From Skermania piniformis (GTDB lineage: Bacteria > Actinomycetota > Actinomycetes > Mycobacteriales > Mycobacteriaceae): a stretch of 64,000 bases of DNA. The notes below the pieces were generated by a model. That model saw only the letters and a program-made list of their open reading frames with translations, made no database searches and was not told the DNA's origin. Both the position numbers and the translations under genes were made by a program. Of the stretch, positions 9,268-17,949 are shown piece after piece (positions within the stretch are counted from its first letter, which is position 1; each line of letters opens with the position of its first letter). The stretch is from NCBI RefSeq assembly GCF_019285775.1, contig NZ_CP079105.1, forward strand, positions 3,356,603 through 3,420,602, in the 5' to 3' direction.

Positions 9268-9768
9268 GTGAGCACCGCATCGCTGCATGCCTCGGCAGTC
9301 GAACTACTGCATGCCTGGCAGCCGACCGGAACTGCGGCGGAGTCGCTGCGGTACACGATGCTGGCGTTTCTCGACGCCGCACCCCGTGCCTGCCTGCGCG
9401 AACACGTCCCGGGCCACATCACCGCGTCGACCTTCCTGTTGTCCGACGACGGCGAGCGGGTGCTGCTCACGCTGCATCCCCGGATCGGTCGCTGGGTGCA
9501 GCTGGGCGGACACTGCGAAGAGTCCGACTCGACGGTGGTCGATGCCGCGCTACGCGAAGCGGTCGAAGAATCCGGCATCCCCGGGGTGCGGATCGAGCCG
9601 CAGTTGTACGCGGTGCATGTGCATCCGATCACCTGTTCGCTGGGCGTACCGACCCGGCATCTCGATCTGCAGTTCCTGGCCTATGCCCCGGCCGGTGCGG
9701 TACCGGTCCGCAGCGACGAATCCGACGATCTGCGCTGGTTCCCGGTGGACCGGATGCACACCGTGTGA
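9268..9768 (+). CDS. NUDIX hydrolase
   Basis: 166 aa NUDIX-fold protein starting at GTG 9268, 21 bp after fbiB and probably cotranscribed. The nudix region is GGHCEESDSTVVDAALREAV followed by EESGI; the REAVEESGI half is canonical, but the upstream part is one residue longer than the standard G-x5-E-x7-REUxEExGU box. A metal-dependent hydrolase of a nucleoside-diphosphate-linked compound is expected; substrate unknown. It takes the place where mycobacteria carry a DNA methylase-like gene after fbiB (recollection). Convergent with manC. Confidence 0.85.
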   Translation: MSTASLHASAVELLHAWQPTGTAAESLRYTMLAFLDAAPRACLREHVPGHITASTFLLSDDGERVLLTLHPRIGRWVQLGGHCEESDSTVVDAALREAVEESGIPGVRIEPQLYAVHVHPITCSLGVPTRHLDLQFLAYAPAGAVPVRSDESDDLRWFPVDRMHTV

Positions 9769-9788
9769 GGAGCAGTCCACCGACCGGG

Positions 9789-10868
9789 CTACACGTCGGT
9801 GGAAAAGCGGATACCGCCGTCGTCGATCTTGACACCGGGCCAGATCCGCGCCCCACGCAGCAATTCGCACCGCGCACCGATGTCGGCGCCGTCGCCGATC
9901 ACCGCGTCCCGAATCAGCGCGCGCGGCCCGATCCGGGTGCCCTGCCCGATGATCGATCGCTCGATCTTGGCCCCGGCCTCGACCCGGGCGCCCTCGAAGA
10001 GCACCGCACCGTCCAACCGAGCGCCCGCACCGACCTCGGCGCCGCGCCCGATCACCGTGCCACCGATCAACAACGCCCCGGGCGCGACCCCGGCTCCGGA
10101 GTACACGAGCGACTCACCGCGCTGGCCCGGCAACGCCGGCGACGGCGCGATCCCACGCACCAGATCGGCCGAACCGCGGACGAAGTCCTCCGGGGTGCCC
10201 ATGTCGCGCCAGTAGGAGGCATCGACATGCCCGAACACCCGGGCGCCGGCGGTCAGCAACGCCGGGAACACCTCACGCTCGACCGAGACCACCCGGCCGG
10301 CCGGGATCTCCTCGATGATCTTCCGGTTGAACACGTAGCAGCCGGCGTTGATCTGGTCGGTGGGTGGGTCGGGGGCCTTCTCCAGGAACGCGGTGACCCG
10401 GCCGTCGAGATCGGTCGGCACGCAGCCGTATGCCCGCGGGTCGTCCACCTGCACCAGGTGCAGGGTCACGTCGGCTTCCTTGGCCACGTGCGTCTCCAAC
10501 ACCGCACCGAGATCGGTGGCGCACAGCACGTCGCCGTTGAACACCATGACGGTGTCCGAGCGGAGCTTCGACAGCACGTTGCGGATGCCTCCGCCGGTGC
10601 CGAGCGGCTCCGCCTCGGTCACGTATTCGATCTCCAGCCCGAGATCGGCTCCGGTGCCGAAATAGTCGGCGAAGACTTCGGACTTGAACGACGTGCCGAG
10701 CACCACATGCCCGATCCCGGCCGCGGCGATGCGGGCCAGCAGGTGGGTCAGAAACGGCAGCCCCGCGGTCGGCAACATCGGTTTCGGTGCCGACAAGGTC
10801 AACGGCCGCAATCGCGTGCCCTGCCCACCGACGAGGACGACGGCGTCGATGTCCGCGTTGTCCGGCAT
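9789..10868 (-). CDS. manC: Mannose-1-phosphate guanylyltransferase-type nucleotidyltransferase
   Basis: Predicted to make GDP-mannose from mannose 1-phosphate and GTP; called manB, manC or rmlA2 in mycobacteria (Rv3264c). 359 aa. N-terminal Rossmann-like domain with GGQGTRLRPLTLSAPKPML, FNGDV and the ASYWRDMGTPEDF signature. The C-terminal 110 residues are hexapeptide repeats of a left-handed beta-helix (GRGAEVGAGARLDGAVLFEG). ATG start. It is followed upstream by wbbL and rmlD in the same direction, a cell-wall sugar operon. dTDP-sugar specificity cannot be fully excluded from sequence alone. Confidence 0.9.
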   Translation of the reverse strand: MPDNADIDAVVLVGGQGTRLRPLTLSAPKPMLPTAGLPFLTHLLARIAAAGIGHVVLGTSFKSEVFADYFGTGADLGLEIEYVTEAEPLGTGGGIRNVLSKLRSDTVMVFNGDVLCATDLGAVLETHVAKEADVTLHLVQVDDPRAYGCVPTDLDGRVTAFLEKAPDPPTDQINAGCYVFNRKIIEEIPAGRVVSVEREVFPALLTAGARVFGHVDASYWRDMGTPEDFVRGSADLVRGIAPSPALPGQRGESLVYSGAGVAPGALLIGGTVIGRGAEVGAGARLDGAVLFEGARVEAGAKIERSIIGQGTRIGPRALIRDAVIGDGADIGARCELLRGARIWPGVKIDDGGIRFSTDV

Positions 10869-10928
10869 AGGTAACGCCTTTCCGCGACCCGCACCCCGTC
10901 GGACCGCTGCTTGTGAGATCGCTTTACG

Positions 10929-11840
10929 TCAGCTGTCTCGGGACTTCAGCGCAGATCGAACCGCGAGCCGCGAACGCACCGCAAGCCCGGCGCGCAGGGC
11001 AACTCGCAAGGGCGCCTGCCAGACCCGCGGATGCCGGTCCGCCTGGAACCGGTAGGCACTGTCGTGGTGCGCGGGCAACATCAGTTCGGGATGCCGACCG
11101 GCCGAGTGCCCCTTGGCATGCACCACCTCGGCAGTCGGCACGTACACGTTCTGCCAGCCGGCCGCACTCAACCGGTCGCCCAGGTCGACGTCCTCCATGT
11201 ACATGAAGTAGCGCGCGTCGAAGCCGTCCACGGAATCGAATGCGCTGCGGCGCAGCAACAGACACGAACCCGAAAGCCAGCCCACCGGCCGCTCCACCAC
11301 CGCCTCGTTCTCCTGCCGGTACCGACGCGTCCACGGGTTGCCCGGCCACACCCGCCCGAGCGTCGCGTGCCCGAACCCACCGACCAGGCCCGGTACCTCG
11401 CGCGCCGACGGATAGCGCGTGCCGTCCGGCTCCCGGATCATCGGACCGAGTGAGCCGGCCTGCGGCCACCGTTCGGCCGCATCCAGCAACAGATCGATCG
11501 ATTTCGGGCCCCACTGCACGTCCGGATTGGCGACCACGACGAACTCGACCGCCGGATCGATCGTGGCGACCGCCCGGTTCACCGCACCGCCGTAACCGAT
11601 GTTGGCGCCGGTACGCAACAGCCGCACCGCCGGATCGGCGGCCGCGACCTCCTCCGGCACACCGTCGACCGATCCGTTGTCGGCGAGGATCACCGGCGGC
11701 CGCCGGTCGGTGGCCAGGTCCAAGGTCGCCATGAACCGGCGCAGATGCTCGCCCGGCGAATAGGTCACCGTCACCACGGTGAGCCGCACCGGTTCGGGAT
11801 CCGGTTGCGGTTGCGTGGAGGGACCCGATCGCGCAGTCAC
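10929..11840 (-). CDS. wbbL: Rhamnosyltransferase WbbL (cell-wall linker unit)
   Basis: GT2-family glycosyltransferase, 303 aa, orthologue of mycobacterial WbbL. It transfers rhamnose from dTDP-rhamnose to GlcNAc-diphospho-decaprenol, building the linker between arabinogalactan and peptidoglycan (established knowledge). Motifs: VVTVTYSPGEHL at the N-terminus, ILADNGSVDG, VVANPDVQW for nucleotide-sugar and metal binding, and FDARYFMYMEDVDLGDRL in the acceptor half. GTG start at 11840 gives the family length; the frame is open further upstream into rmlD. 22 bp after rmlD. Confidence 0.93.
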   Translation of the reverse strand: MTARSGPSTQPQPDPEPVRLTVVTVTYSPGEHLRRFMATLDLATDRRPPVILADNGSVDGVPEEVAAADPAVRLLRTGANIGYGGAVNRAVATIDPAVEFVVVANPDVQWGPKSIDLLLDAAERWPQAGSLGPMIREPDGTRYPSAREVPGLVGGFGHATLGRVWPGNPWTRRYRQENEAVVERPVGWLSGSCLLLRRSAFDSVDGFDARYFMYMEDVDLGDRLSAAGWQNVYVPTAEVVHAKGHSAGRHPELMLPAHHDSAYRFQADRHPRVWQAPLRVALRAGLAVRSRLAVRSALKSRDS

Positions 11841-11862
11841 GCCGGTCAGGGTATCCACCCGG

Positions 11863-12687
11863 TCAGACCAGTGCCGTTTCCAGGGCGTCGCGCCACGGCC
11901 GCGGCGCGCGCAACCCGGCGGCCAGCCAAGCCCGTCCGGACAATACCGAGTACGCGGGTCGCCTTGCAGGACGGGGAAATTGGGCACTGGTGCAGGGACG
12001 GATCCGGTCCGGGTCCGCACCGATTCCGGCGAACACGGCGCGGGCCAGCTCGTACCAACTCGCCTGACCGGCGTTGGTAAAGTGCAGCATCGGCGGTGGA
12101 TCGGGCAGGGCCGCCAGCTCGGCCAGGCCGGCGGCGAGATCGGCGGCCAGGGTCGGCGAGCCGATCTGATCGTCGACCACGTCGAGGGTCTCCCGCTGCG
12201 CCTCCAACCGCCGCATGGTCGCGACGAAGTCGGCGCCCGCGCCGGAATACACCCACGCGGTCCGCACCACCGTCGCACTCGGCAGTACCTCGGCGACGGC
12301 CTGTTCGCCGGCCAGCTTCGATCGGCCGTACACGGTGCGCGGCGCGGTGGGCGCGGTGACCTCGTACGGTTCGGTCCCGGTGCCGGCGAAGACGTAGTCG
12401 GTGGAGACGTGGATCAGCCGCGCACCGACCTCGGCACATGCCTCGGCGAGGCGGCGGGGACCGTCCGCATTCACCCGGAACGCGGCCGCGCGGTCGGTCT
12501 CGGCCTGATCGACCGCGGTGTAGGCGGCGCAGTTGAGCACGAGGTCACCGGGACCGACCGCCGCGCCGACCGCGGCCGGATCGGTGATGTCGAGCTCGGT
12601 CGAGGTGAATCCGATCGAATCGGGTATCCGAGCGACGAGACGGCTGCCGAGCTGACCACCGGCGCCGGTGACGAGGATGCGAGCCAT
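11863..12687 (-). CDS. rmlD: dTDP-4-dehydrorhamnose reductase
   Basis: Last step of dTDP-L-rhamnose synthesis, feeding the neighbouring WbbL. 274 aa extended SDR protein. NAD(P)-binding glycine motif VTGAGGQLGSRL at the N-terminus, STDYVFAG, and the catalytic YGRSKLAGE (Y-x3-K). ATG at 12687 matches the family start exactly; the frame remains open upstream but is unrelated there. First gene of the rmlD-wbbL-manC operon, divergent from the LCP gene across 151 bp. Confidence 0.94.
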   Translation of the reverse strand: MARILVTGAGGQLGSRLVARIPDSIGFTSTELDITDPAAVGAAVGPGDLVLNCAAYTAVDQAETDRAAAFRVNADGPRRLAEACAEVGARLIHVSTDYVFAGTGTEPYEVTAPTAPRTVYGRSKLAGEQAVAEVLPSATVVRTAWVYSGAGADFVATMRRLEAQRETLDVVDDQIGSPTLAADLAAGLAELAALPDPPPMLHFTNAGQASWYELARAVFAGIGADPDRIRPCTSAQFPRPARRPAYSVLSGRAWLAAGLRAPRPWRDALETALV

Positions 12688-12838
12688 GCGGTGAGTCTGG
12701 CATGCCGCAGGGTCCCGGGTTACCTCGCTTGCGCCGTGGCTGCCAGTAGCCTGGAGCGGATCGGCGAATCTCGCCGACCGCGACGATGTCGTCGGAAAGC
12801 TCCACGTAGAACGGGCAGTTGATCGAGCGAAGAAAGGT

Positions 12839-14329
12839 GTGACAGTGGCGCGACCCCGACCTCGGCGACGAACTCGACACAACAGCTCGGTTCCGTTCTT
12901 CGGGCGTGTCGTGGCTGCCACCTTGTCCGCCCTGGTCCTGCTCGGCACCGGCTTCGCCTGGTACAGCGTCGACGCGTTGACGACCGGCCTGGAGCGACTC
13001 GACGGGCTCGGCCTCGGCGGGGGACAGGACGGCGCGGTCGACATCCTGCTGGTCGGCACGGACAGCCGGACCGACGCGCACGGCAATCCGCTGTCCGACG
13101 ACGAACTGGCCGCGCTGCGCGTCGGTCCCGACGTGACCACCAACACCGACACGATCGTCCTGGTCCGGGTGCCGAACGACGGCTCGTCGGCGACCGCGAT
13201 CTCGATCCCCCGTGACTCCTACGTCGACGTGCCCGGTATCGGCAAATCGAAGATCAATGCCGCCTACGGCGCCACCATGGCCGAAACCCGCCAGCGGTTG
13301 ATCGACGCCGGCGACACCGACGAGACCGAGATCGCCAGGGCCACCGAACAAGCCGGCCGGCAAGCGCTGATCAAGACGGTGGCACAACTCACCGGGATCA
13401 CCGTGGACCATTACGCGGAGGTCGGACTACTCGGCTTCGCGTTGCTCACCGACACGGTCGGCGGCGTGGACGTCTGCCTGAACGAGCCGGTCGACGAATG
13501 GATGTCGGGCGCAAACTTTCCCGCCGGGGAGCAGCGGCTCGACGGTGCGCAGGCGCTCAGCTTCGTCCGGCAACGGCACGACCTGCCGCGCGGCGACATC
13601 GACCGGATCGTCCGGCAACAGGTGTTCATGGCGTCGCTGGTACACCAGGTCCTCTCGGCGAAGACGCTGACCAACCCGGCCAAGCTGCAGTCGCTCTCGG
13701 ACGCGGTGACCCGGTCGGTGGTACTCGACGCCAATTGGGACGTCGTGAAATTCGTCGAGCAGTTGAGTGACCTCGCGGGCGGTGCGGTGAAATTCGAGAC
13801 GATCCCGGTCGCCGATCTGAACGGCACCACCGACTACGGTGAGTCGGTGGTGTTGGTCGACCCGTCCGCTGTCCGCGCCTACATCGGCAGCGTCGTCTCC
13901 GGAACGGCGGCGGCGCGCAGCACCCCGGACAAGTCGTCGATGAAGGTGGACGTGTCGAACGGCGCCGGCGTGGAGGGACTGGCCGGGCGGGTGTCGACCG
14001 CGTTGATCGACGCCGGGTTCGGCCGGGGCGCGGTGAGCAACTACGGCGGCACCTCGACCGAAACCAAGCTCTACGCCCGCGACACCGACAACGACCTGGT
14101 GCAGGCGGTCGCGAAGACACTCGGCGGACCGGATCGGGTGACCGACGAGTCGCTGCCCGACGACCGGGTGCGGGTCGTGCTCGGGCCCGACTACGCCGGA
14201 CCGGGATCGGATCAGTACACCGACCCGGATCAGGACACCGACGGCGCCTCGGCCGGTACCAGTGCGACGCCGATCCCCCCGGCACCGCCGATCGACGCCG
14301 GCCGGAACGGACCGAAATGCGTGAACTGA
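12839..14329 (+). CDS. LytR-CpsA-Psr (LCP) family cell-wall ligase
   Basis: 496 aa membrane-anchored enzyme predicted to attach arabinogalactan to peptidoglycan, as LCP proteins do in mycobacteria (Rv3267 at this position). Basic cytoplasmic tail, one transmembrane helix at about 22-42, LCP domain at about 65-315 (LLVGTDSRTD, SIPRDSYVDVPG, KINAAYGATM, GGVDVCLNEPV, LSFVRQRHD), and a C-terminal LytR_C domain. Starts at GTG 12839 or GTG 12845. It overlaps the next gene by 13 bp, and lies divergent from rmlD, whose pathway builds its substrate. Confidence 0.93.
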   Translation: MTVARPRPRRRTRHNSSVPFFGRVVAATLSALVLLGTGFAWYSVDALTTGLERLDGLGLGGGQDGAVDILLVGTDSRTDAHGNPLSDDELAALRVGPDVTTNTDTIVLVRVPNDGSSATAISIPRDSYVDVPGIGKSKINAAYGATMAETRQRLIDAGDTDETEIARATEQAGRQALIKTVAQLTGITVDHYAEVGLLGFALLTDTVGGVDVCLNEPVDEWMSGANFPAGEQRLDGAQALSFVRQRHDLPRGDIDRIVRQQVFMASLVHQVLSAKTLTNPAKLQSLSDAVTRSVVLDANWDVVKFVEQLSDLAGGAVKFETIPVADLNGTTDYGESVVLVDPSAVRAYIGSVVSGTAAARSTPDKSSMKVDVSNGAGVEGLAGRVSTALIDAGFGRGAVSNYGGTSTETKLYARDTDNDLVQAVAKTLGGPDRVTDESLPDDRVRVVLGPDYAGPGSDQYTDPDQDTDGASAGTSATPIPPAPPIDAGRNGPKCVN

Positions 14330-15024
14330 CCCTGACCGGCGAACTGCTCGATCCCATCCTCGCGCGCAACCCGGCCGGCCCCCGGGTGACCTGGTACGAC
14401 GACGGCACCGGCGCCCGGATCGAACTGTCGGCCGTGACTCTGGCGAACTGGGCGGCGAAGACCGCCAACCTGATCCGGGACGAGTTCGGCCTGGCGCCGG
14501 GCGCCCGGCTGGCCGTCCTGCTCCCCGCGCACTGGCAGACCACGGCGGTACTGCTCGGCGCGTGGTGGGCGGGCGCCGAGGTGACCCTGGAACCCGACCC
14601 GGACGTCGAGGCGGCGTTCGTCGCCGCCGACCGCCTGCCGGAGGTGGCCGATACCCCCGAAGTCGCCGTCCTGTCGCTGGACGCCCTGGGCGGATCGGTC
14701 CGCGACCTGCCGGCGGGCGTCACCGACTTCGCCACCGCGGTGCGGGTACACGGCGACCGGTTCACCCCGAGCGGCGCGGGTGCCGCGCTGGCCGGCGCGG
14801 CGGTCGGCACCGTCCTCGACCGGGCTCGTGCCACGGCCGCGGCGCTCGGGATCGGTCCGGACGATCGGGTGTTGTCCACCGCCGAATGGGATTCGGCGGC
14901 CGCGCTGATCGACGGGTTCGTCGCCGTGCTGGCCGCCGGGGCGTCCCTGGTTCAGGTGAGCAATCCCGATCCGGCCGCGCAGCAGCGCCGGATCGGGAGC
15001 GAACGCATCACGTTGTGCCGCTGA
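14317..15024 (+). CDS. TIGR03089 family protein (truncated acyl-CoA-synthetase-like)
   Basis: 235 aa protein of the actinobacterial TIGR03089 family, resembling the N-terminal part of AMP-binding enzymes (ANWAAKTANLIRDEFGLAPG, LPAHWQTTAVLLGAWWAGA) but lacking the adenylation core and C-terminal lid. Probably not a complete ligase; function unknown. ATG at 14317 lies inside the LCP gene end, so the two are coupled. Same position as mycobacterial Rv3268. Its 3' end overlaps the convergent HExxH gene by 17 bp. Confidence 0.85.
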   Translation: MRELTLTGELLDPILARNPAGPRVTWYDDGTGARIELSAVTLANWAAKTANLIRDEFGLAPGARLAVLLPAHWQTTAVLLGAWWAGAEVTLEPDPDVEAAFVAADRLPEVADTPEVAVLSLDALGGSVRDLPAGVTDFATAVRVHGDRFTPSGAGAALAGAAVGTVLDRARATAAALGIGPDDRVLSTAEWDSAAALIDGFVAVLAAGASLVQVSNPDPAAQQRRIGSERITLCR

Positions 15025-15412
15025 CCGCCGAGTCGGGGCCGGGCCGCTCGACGGAGTACCCGCCGTCGGCCAGCCCGGCCGCGATCTCGAATCGATTGCC
15101 CGCGCCCGGATGCCGCGATTCCTCCAGGAGGTATCGCGGGATGAACGTCAGGCCGTACCGCGCCCACTGATCGGCATGGACCGACTCGTGCCGCAGCGTC
15201 CGGAACCAGGTCAGGTTCCGGGTGAGATACGCACCTCCGACCGTGGTACCGCCCCGGGCGAATCCGCCCCGCATGCCGGCGCAGACGTAGATGTCGAAGT
15301 GCTCGTGGAACCGAATCTCGGCTCGCCACAACCGGGCCCAGCCGAGCGCGAGCACGGTGACCAGCATCGACTGCCAGCTTCCGCGCCCGGCTCGGTACAG
15401 CCGCTTCACCAC
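15008..15412 (-). CDS. Small protein with HExxH motif (putative metallopeptidase-like)
   Basis: 134 aa, not recognised beyond its motif. A hydrophobic N-terminal stretch (SMLVTVLALGWARLW) could anchor it to the membrane. The middle carries LRHESVHADQWARYG, an HExxH zinc motif, followed by FIPRYLLEES, in which a Glu could be a third ligand. About 130 residues is short for a peptidase. It is convergent with and overlaps the TIGR03089 gene and lies 48 bp beyond the fadE25 stop in the same direction. Function is open. Confidence 0.65.
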   Translation of the reverse strand: MVKRLYRAGRGSWQSMLVTVLALGWARLWRAEIRFHEHFDIYVCAGMRGGFARGGTTVGGAYLTRNLTWFRTLRHESVHADQWARYGLTFIPRYLLEESRHPGAGNRFEIAAGLADGGYSVERPGPDSAVSGTT

Positions 15413-15460
15413 TTCACTGCTCCACCAGCCTGAACCCGCCCGGCGATCACCCTCGGCGAA

Positions 15461-16621
15461 CTACACCTTGAGCAATGCCCGCGACATCACCACACGCTGA
15501 ATCTGGTTGGTGCCCTCGTAGATCTGAGTGATCTTGGCGTCGCGCATCATCCGCTCGACCGGGAAATCGGTGGTGTAGCCGGCGCCACCGAACAGTTGGA
15601 CGGCATCGGTGGTGACCTCCATCGCCACGTCCGACGCGAAACACTTCGCGGCGGCCGAGATGAAGCCCAGGTTCGCCTCACCCCGCTCGGCCCGCGCCGC
15701 CGAGGTGTACACCATCAGTCGAGCGGCCTCGATCTTCATCGCCATGTCGGCGAGCATGAACTGCACGCCCTGGTTGTCGGCAACCGGCCGGCCGAACTGC
15801 TTGCGATCCTTGGTATATGCCACCGCTGCGTCCAGCGCGCCCTGCGCGAGTCCGACCGCCTGCGCACCGATCGTCGGCCGGGTGTGGTCGAGCGTGCGCA
15901 GCGCGGTCTTGAATCCCGTGCCCGGCTCGCCGATGATCCGGTCGCCCGGTACCCGGCAGTTCTCGAACGCGAGTTCCGCGGTGGGCGAGCCCTTGATGCC
16001 GAGCTTGTGCTCGTAGCCGGTCACCGAGAAGCCCTCGTCGTCGGCCCGCACCATGAACGCGGAGATGCCGTTGGCGCCCCGCTCCGGGTCGGTCACCGCC
16101 ATCACGGTGTACCACTCGGAGTGGCCGCCGTTGGTGATCCAGCACTTGCTGCCGTTGATGATCCAATCGTCGCCGTCCCGCCGGGCCCGGGTGCGCATGC
16201 TCGCCGCGTCCGAGCCGGCCTCCCGCTCGGACAGCGCGTACGAGGCCATCCGGCCGGCAACGATGTCCGGCAGCACCTGCTGCTTGAGCTCGTCCGAGCC
16301 GGCCAGGATCAAGCCCATCGTGCCCAGCTTGTTCACCGCCGGAATCAGCGACGACGAGCCGCAGACCCGCGCCACCTCCTCGATCACGATGCAGGTCGCG
16401 ACCGAATCGGCGCCCTGGCCGCCGTACTCGTCCGGCACGTGCACCGCGTTGAATCCGGAGGCGTTCAGCACGGCAAGCGCTTCCTCGGGGAATCGCGGCT
16501 TCTCGTCGACCTCCTTCGCGTACGGGGCGATCTCCTTCTCCGCCAACGCCCGGATCGCCGAGCGAAGTTCGTCGTGGATCTCGCCGAGCGAGAACAGGTC
16601 GAAGTCGGGATTACCAGCCAT
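15461..16621 (-). CDS. fadE25: Acyl-CoA dehydrogenase
   Basis: FAD enzyme introducing the alpha-beta double bond in acyl-CoA. 386 aa, standard length, orthologue of FadE25 (Rv3274c) by position before purE/purK. Seen: YALSEREAGSDAASM and WITNGGHSEWYTVMA (FAD and substrate binding), RMMRDAKITQIYEGTNQIQR in the C-terminal helical domain with the usual catalytic-base Glu. ATG start at 16621. A 156-bp upstream region separates it from the tetR stop and contains a palindrome that is probably that regulator's operator. Confidence 0.93.
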   Translation of the reverse strand: MAGNPDFDLFSLGEIHDELRSAIRALAEKEIAPYAKEVDEKPRFPEEALAVLNASGFNAVHVPDEYGGQGADSVATCIVIEEVARVCGSSSLIPAVNKLGTMGLILAGSDELKQQVLPDIVAGRMASYALSEREAGSDAASMRTRARRDGDDWIINGSKCWITNGGHSEWYTVMAVTDPERGANGISAFMVRADDEGFSVTGYEHKLGIKGSPTAELAFENCRVPGDRIIGEPGTGFKTALRTLDHTRPTIGAQAVGLAQGALDAAVAYTKDRKQFGRPVADNQGVQFMLADMAMKIEAARLMVYTSAARAERGEANLGFISAAAKCFASDVAMEVTTDAVQLFGGAGYTTDFPVERMMRDAKITQIYEGTNQIQRVVMSRALLKV

Positions 16622-16736
16622 GTCCGTTCATCTCCTCACCAAGAAAATAGATGGCACTCGGTGTCGCGAACTTCCCGGAGCCGGGGTACAGCTCGGTCGA
16701 AACTATCGGCCTGAGGCCCATTTACTAGGACGTGCA

Positions 16737-16753
16737 CTGACACTCGGTGTCAG
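16737..16753. promoter_or_regulatory. Palindromic operator candidate upstream of fadE25
   Basis: CTGACAC-TCG-GTGTCAG, perfect 7-bp arms around a 3-base centre, between the tetR stop and the fadE25 start. A related half-site with the same CACTCGGTGTC core recurs at about 16655-16665. The neighbouring TetR protein is the natural candidate ligand. Confidence 0.55.
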
Positions 16754-16777
16754 CCTAGCAGGTCCCGCATTCGCTGG

Positions 16778-17437
16778 TCAGAGACCGTCACCGAGTCTAT
16801 TTTGCAAAGTCCGGACCAGCTCACCCACCCGCGTTCCGCGGGGGAAAACAGCCACGACGACCTCGTCGGACGGGTGAGTTCCGGTCCGCTCGTCGCGAAT
16901 CGCCACCAGTGCGGTCCATACCTGCTCGGCATCGCTGGGGTAGCCCCGCAGCATCCGGCCGAGCAGATAGTTGTGCGTGGTCACGACCGCTGCCGCGAAC
17001 CGTACCCGGTCCAGTCCGGGAGTCTCCGGCAGCCGGGACCGAAGATACTCGACGAACAGCCGCTCGTACCGGCGGACCATCACGATCTCGCGTTCGCGCA
17101 GCACCGGCACGGTCCGCACCACCTGATAGCGCTGCCGGGCCCGCTCCGCCTCGGCCGTGTAACCGCGGTACACCAGCATCGCCGCAGCACAGATCGCCAA
17201 CCACGGGTCGGCGTGCTCGTCGTCGTGCAGGTAGTCCCGGGTCCGGCCGAGCAGGATCTCCAGATCGGCGAAGACCACATCGTCTTTGGACCGGAACTGG
17301 CGGAACAGGGTGCGCCGCGAGATGCCCGCAGCCGCGGCGATCGCATCCACGGAGGTCGATTCGTAGCCCTGCTCGGCGAACAGCTGCAAAGCTGCGTCGA
17401 CCACGTTCAACCGGTAGTCGGTGTCGTCGGTGGGCAT
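16778..17437 (-). CDS. TetR-family transcriptional regulator
   Basis: 219 aa regulator with an N-terminal TetR helix-turn-helix at about residues 12-58 (AALQLFAEQGYESTSVDAIA, GISRRTLFRQFRSKDDV). The C-terminal ligand domain is not recognisable. The ATG at 17437 overlaps the purE stop (TGATG), so it is translationally coupled to purE-purK; a GTG one codon upstream is an alternative. Downstream is fadE25, preceded by a palindrome, so fatty-acyl-CoA-responsive control of fadE25 is a reasonable inference. Arg-Gln-Phe in the recognition helix is typical. Confidence 0.88.
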   Translation of the reverse strand: MPTDDTDYRLNVVDAALQLFAEQGYESTSVDAIAAAAGISRRTLFRQFRSKDDVVFADLEILLGRTRDYLHDDEHADPWLAICAAAMLVYRGYTAEAERARQRYQVVRTVPVLREREIVMVRRYERLFVEYLRSRLPETPGLDRVRFAAAVVTTHNYLLGRMLRGYPSDAEQVWTALVAIRDERTGTHPSDEVVVAVFPRGTRVGELVRTLQNRLGDGL

Positions 17438-17949
17438 CACCCCACGGTATCGCCCGACAATCGGCGCCGAAGCGCGTCCTCCTTGGCCAGGACCAGCGAC
17501 TGCAGCCCGGTCTGGAACCGCACCATCCGCTCCTGCAACTCCGGGTCCGCCGACCCGAGAATGCGGGCGGCGAGCAGGCCGGCATTGCGGGCGCCGCCGA
17601 TCGACACCGTGGCAACCGGTACCCCGGCCGGCATCTGCACGATCGACAACAGCGAGTCCATCCCGTCCAGGTACTTCAGCGGCACCGGCACGCCGATCAC
17701 CGGCAACGGGGTGATCGCCGCGACCATGCCGGGCAGATGGGCTGCTCCCCCGGCGCCGGCGATGATCACTTTCAGCCCCCGCCCGGCCGCGCCCGCGGCG
17801 TAGTCGAGCATGCGCTGTGGCGTGCGGTGCGCCGAGACCACCCCGACCTCGAACCGGATCTCGAACTCGGCCAGCGCCTCCGCGGCCGCCGACATCGTCG
17901 GCCAGTCCGAGTCGCTCCCCATGATCAGCCCGACCGACGGATCAGCCAT
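17437..17949 (-). CDS. purE: N5-carboxyaminoimidazole ribonucleotide mutase
   Basis: Purine synthesis: converts N5-CAIR, the PurK product, to CAIR. 170 aa class I Pur[11 protein letters not shown] at the N-terminus binds the phosphate; [11 protein letters not shown] carries the catalytic His; [12 protein letters not shown] and [14 protein letters not shown] are family signatures. It overlaps purK upstream by 8 bp and the tetR start downstream, so the three form one transcript. Confidence 0.96.
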   Translation of the reverse strand: MADPSVGLIMGSDSDWPTMSAAAEALAEFEIRFEVGVVSAHRTPQRMLDYAAGAAGRGLKVIIAGAGGAAHLPGMVAAITPLPVIGVPVPLKYLDGMDSLLSIVQMPAGVPVATVSIGGARNAGLLAARILGSADPELQERMVRFQTGLQSLVLAKEDALRRRLSGDTVG

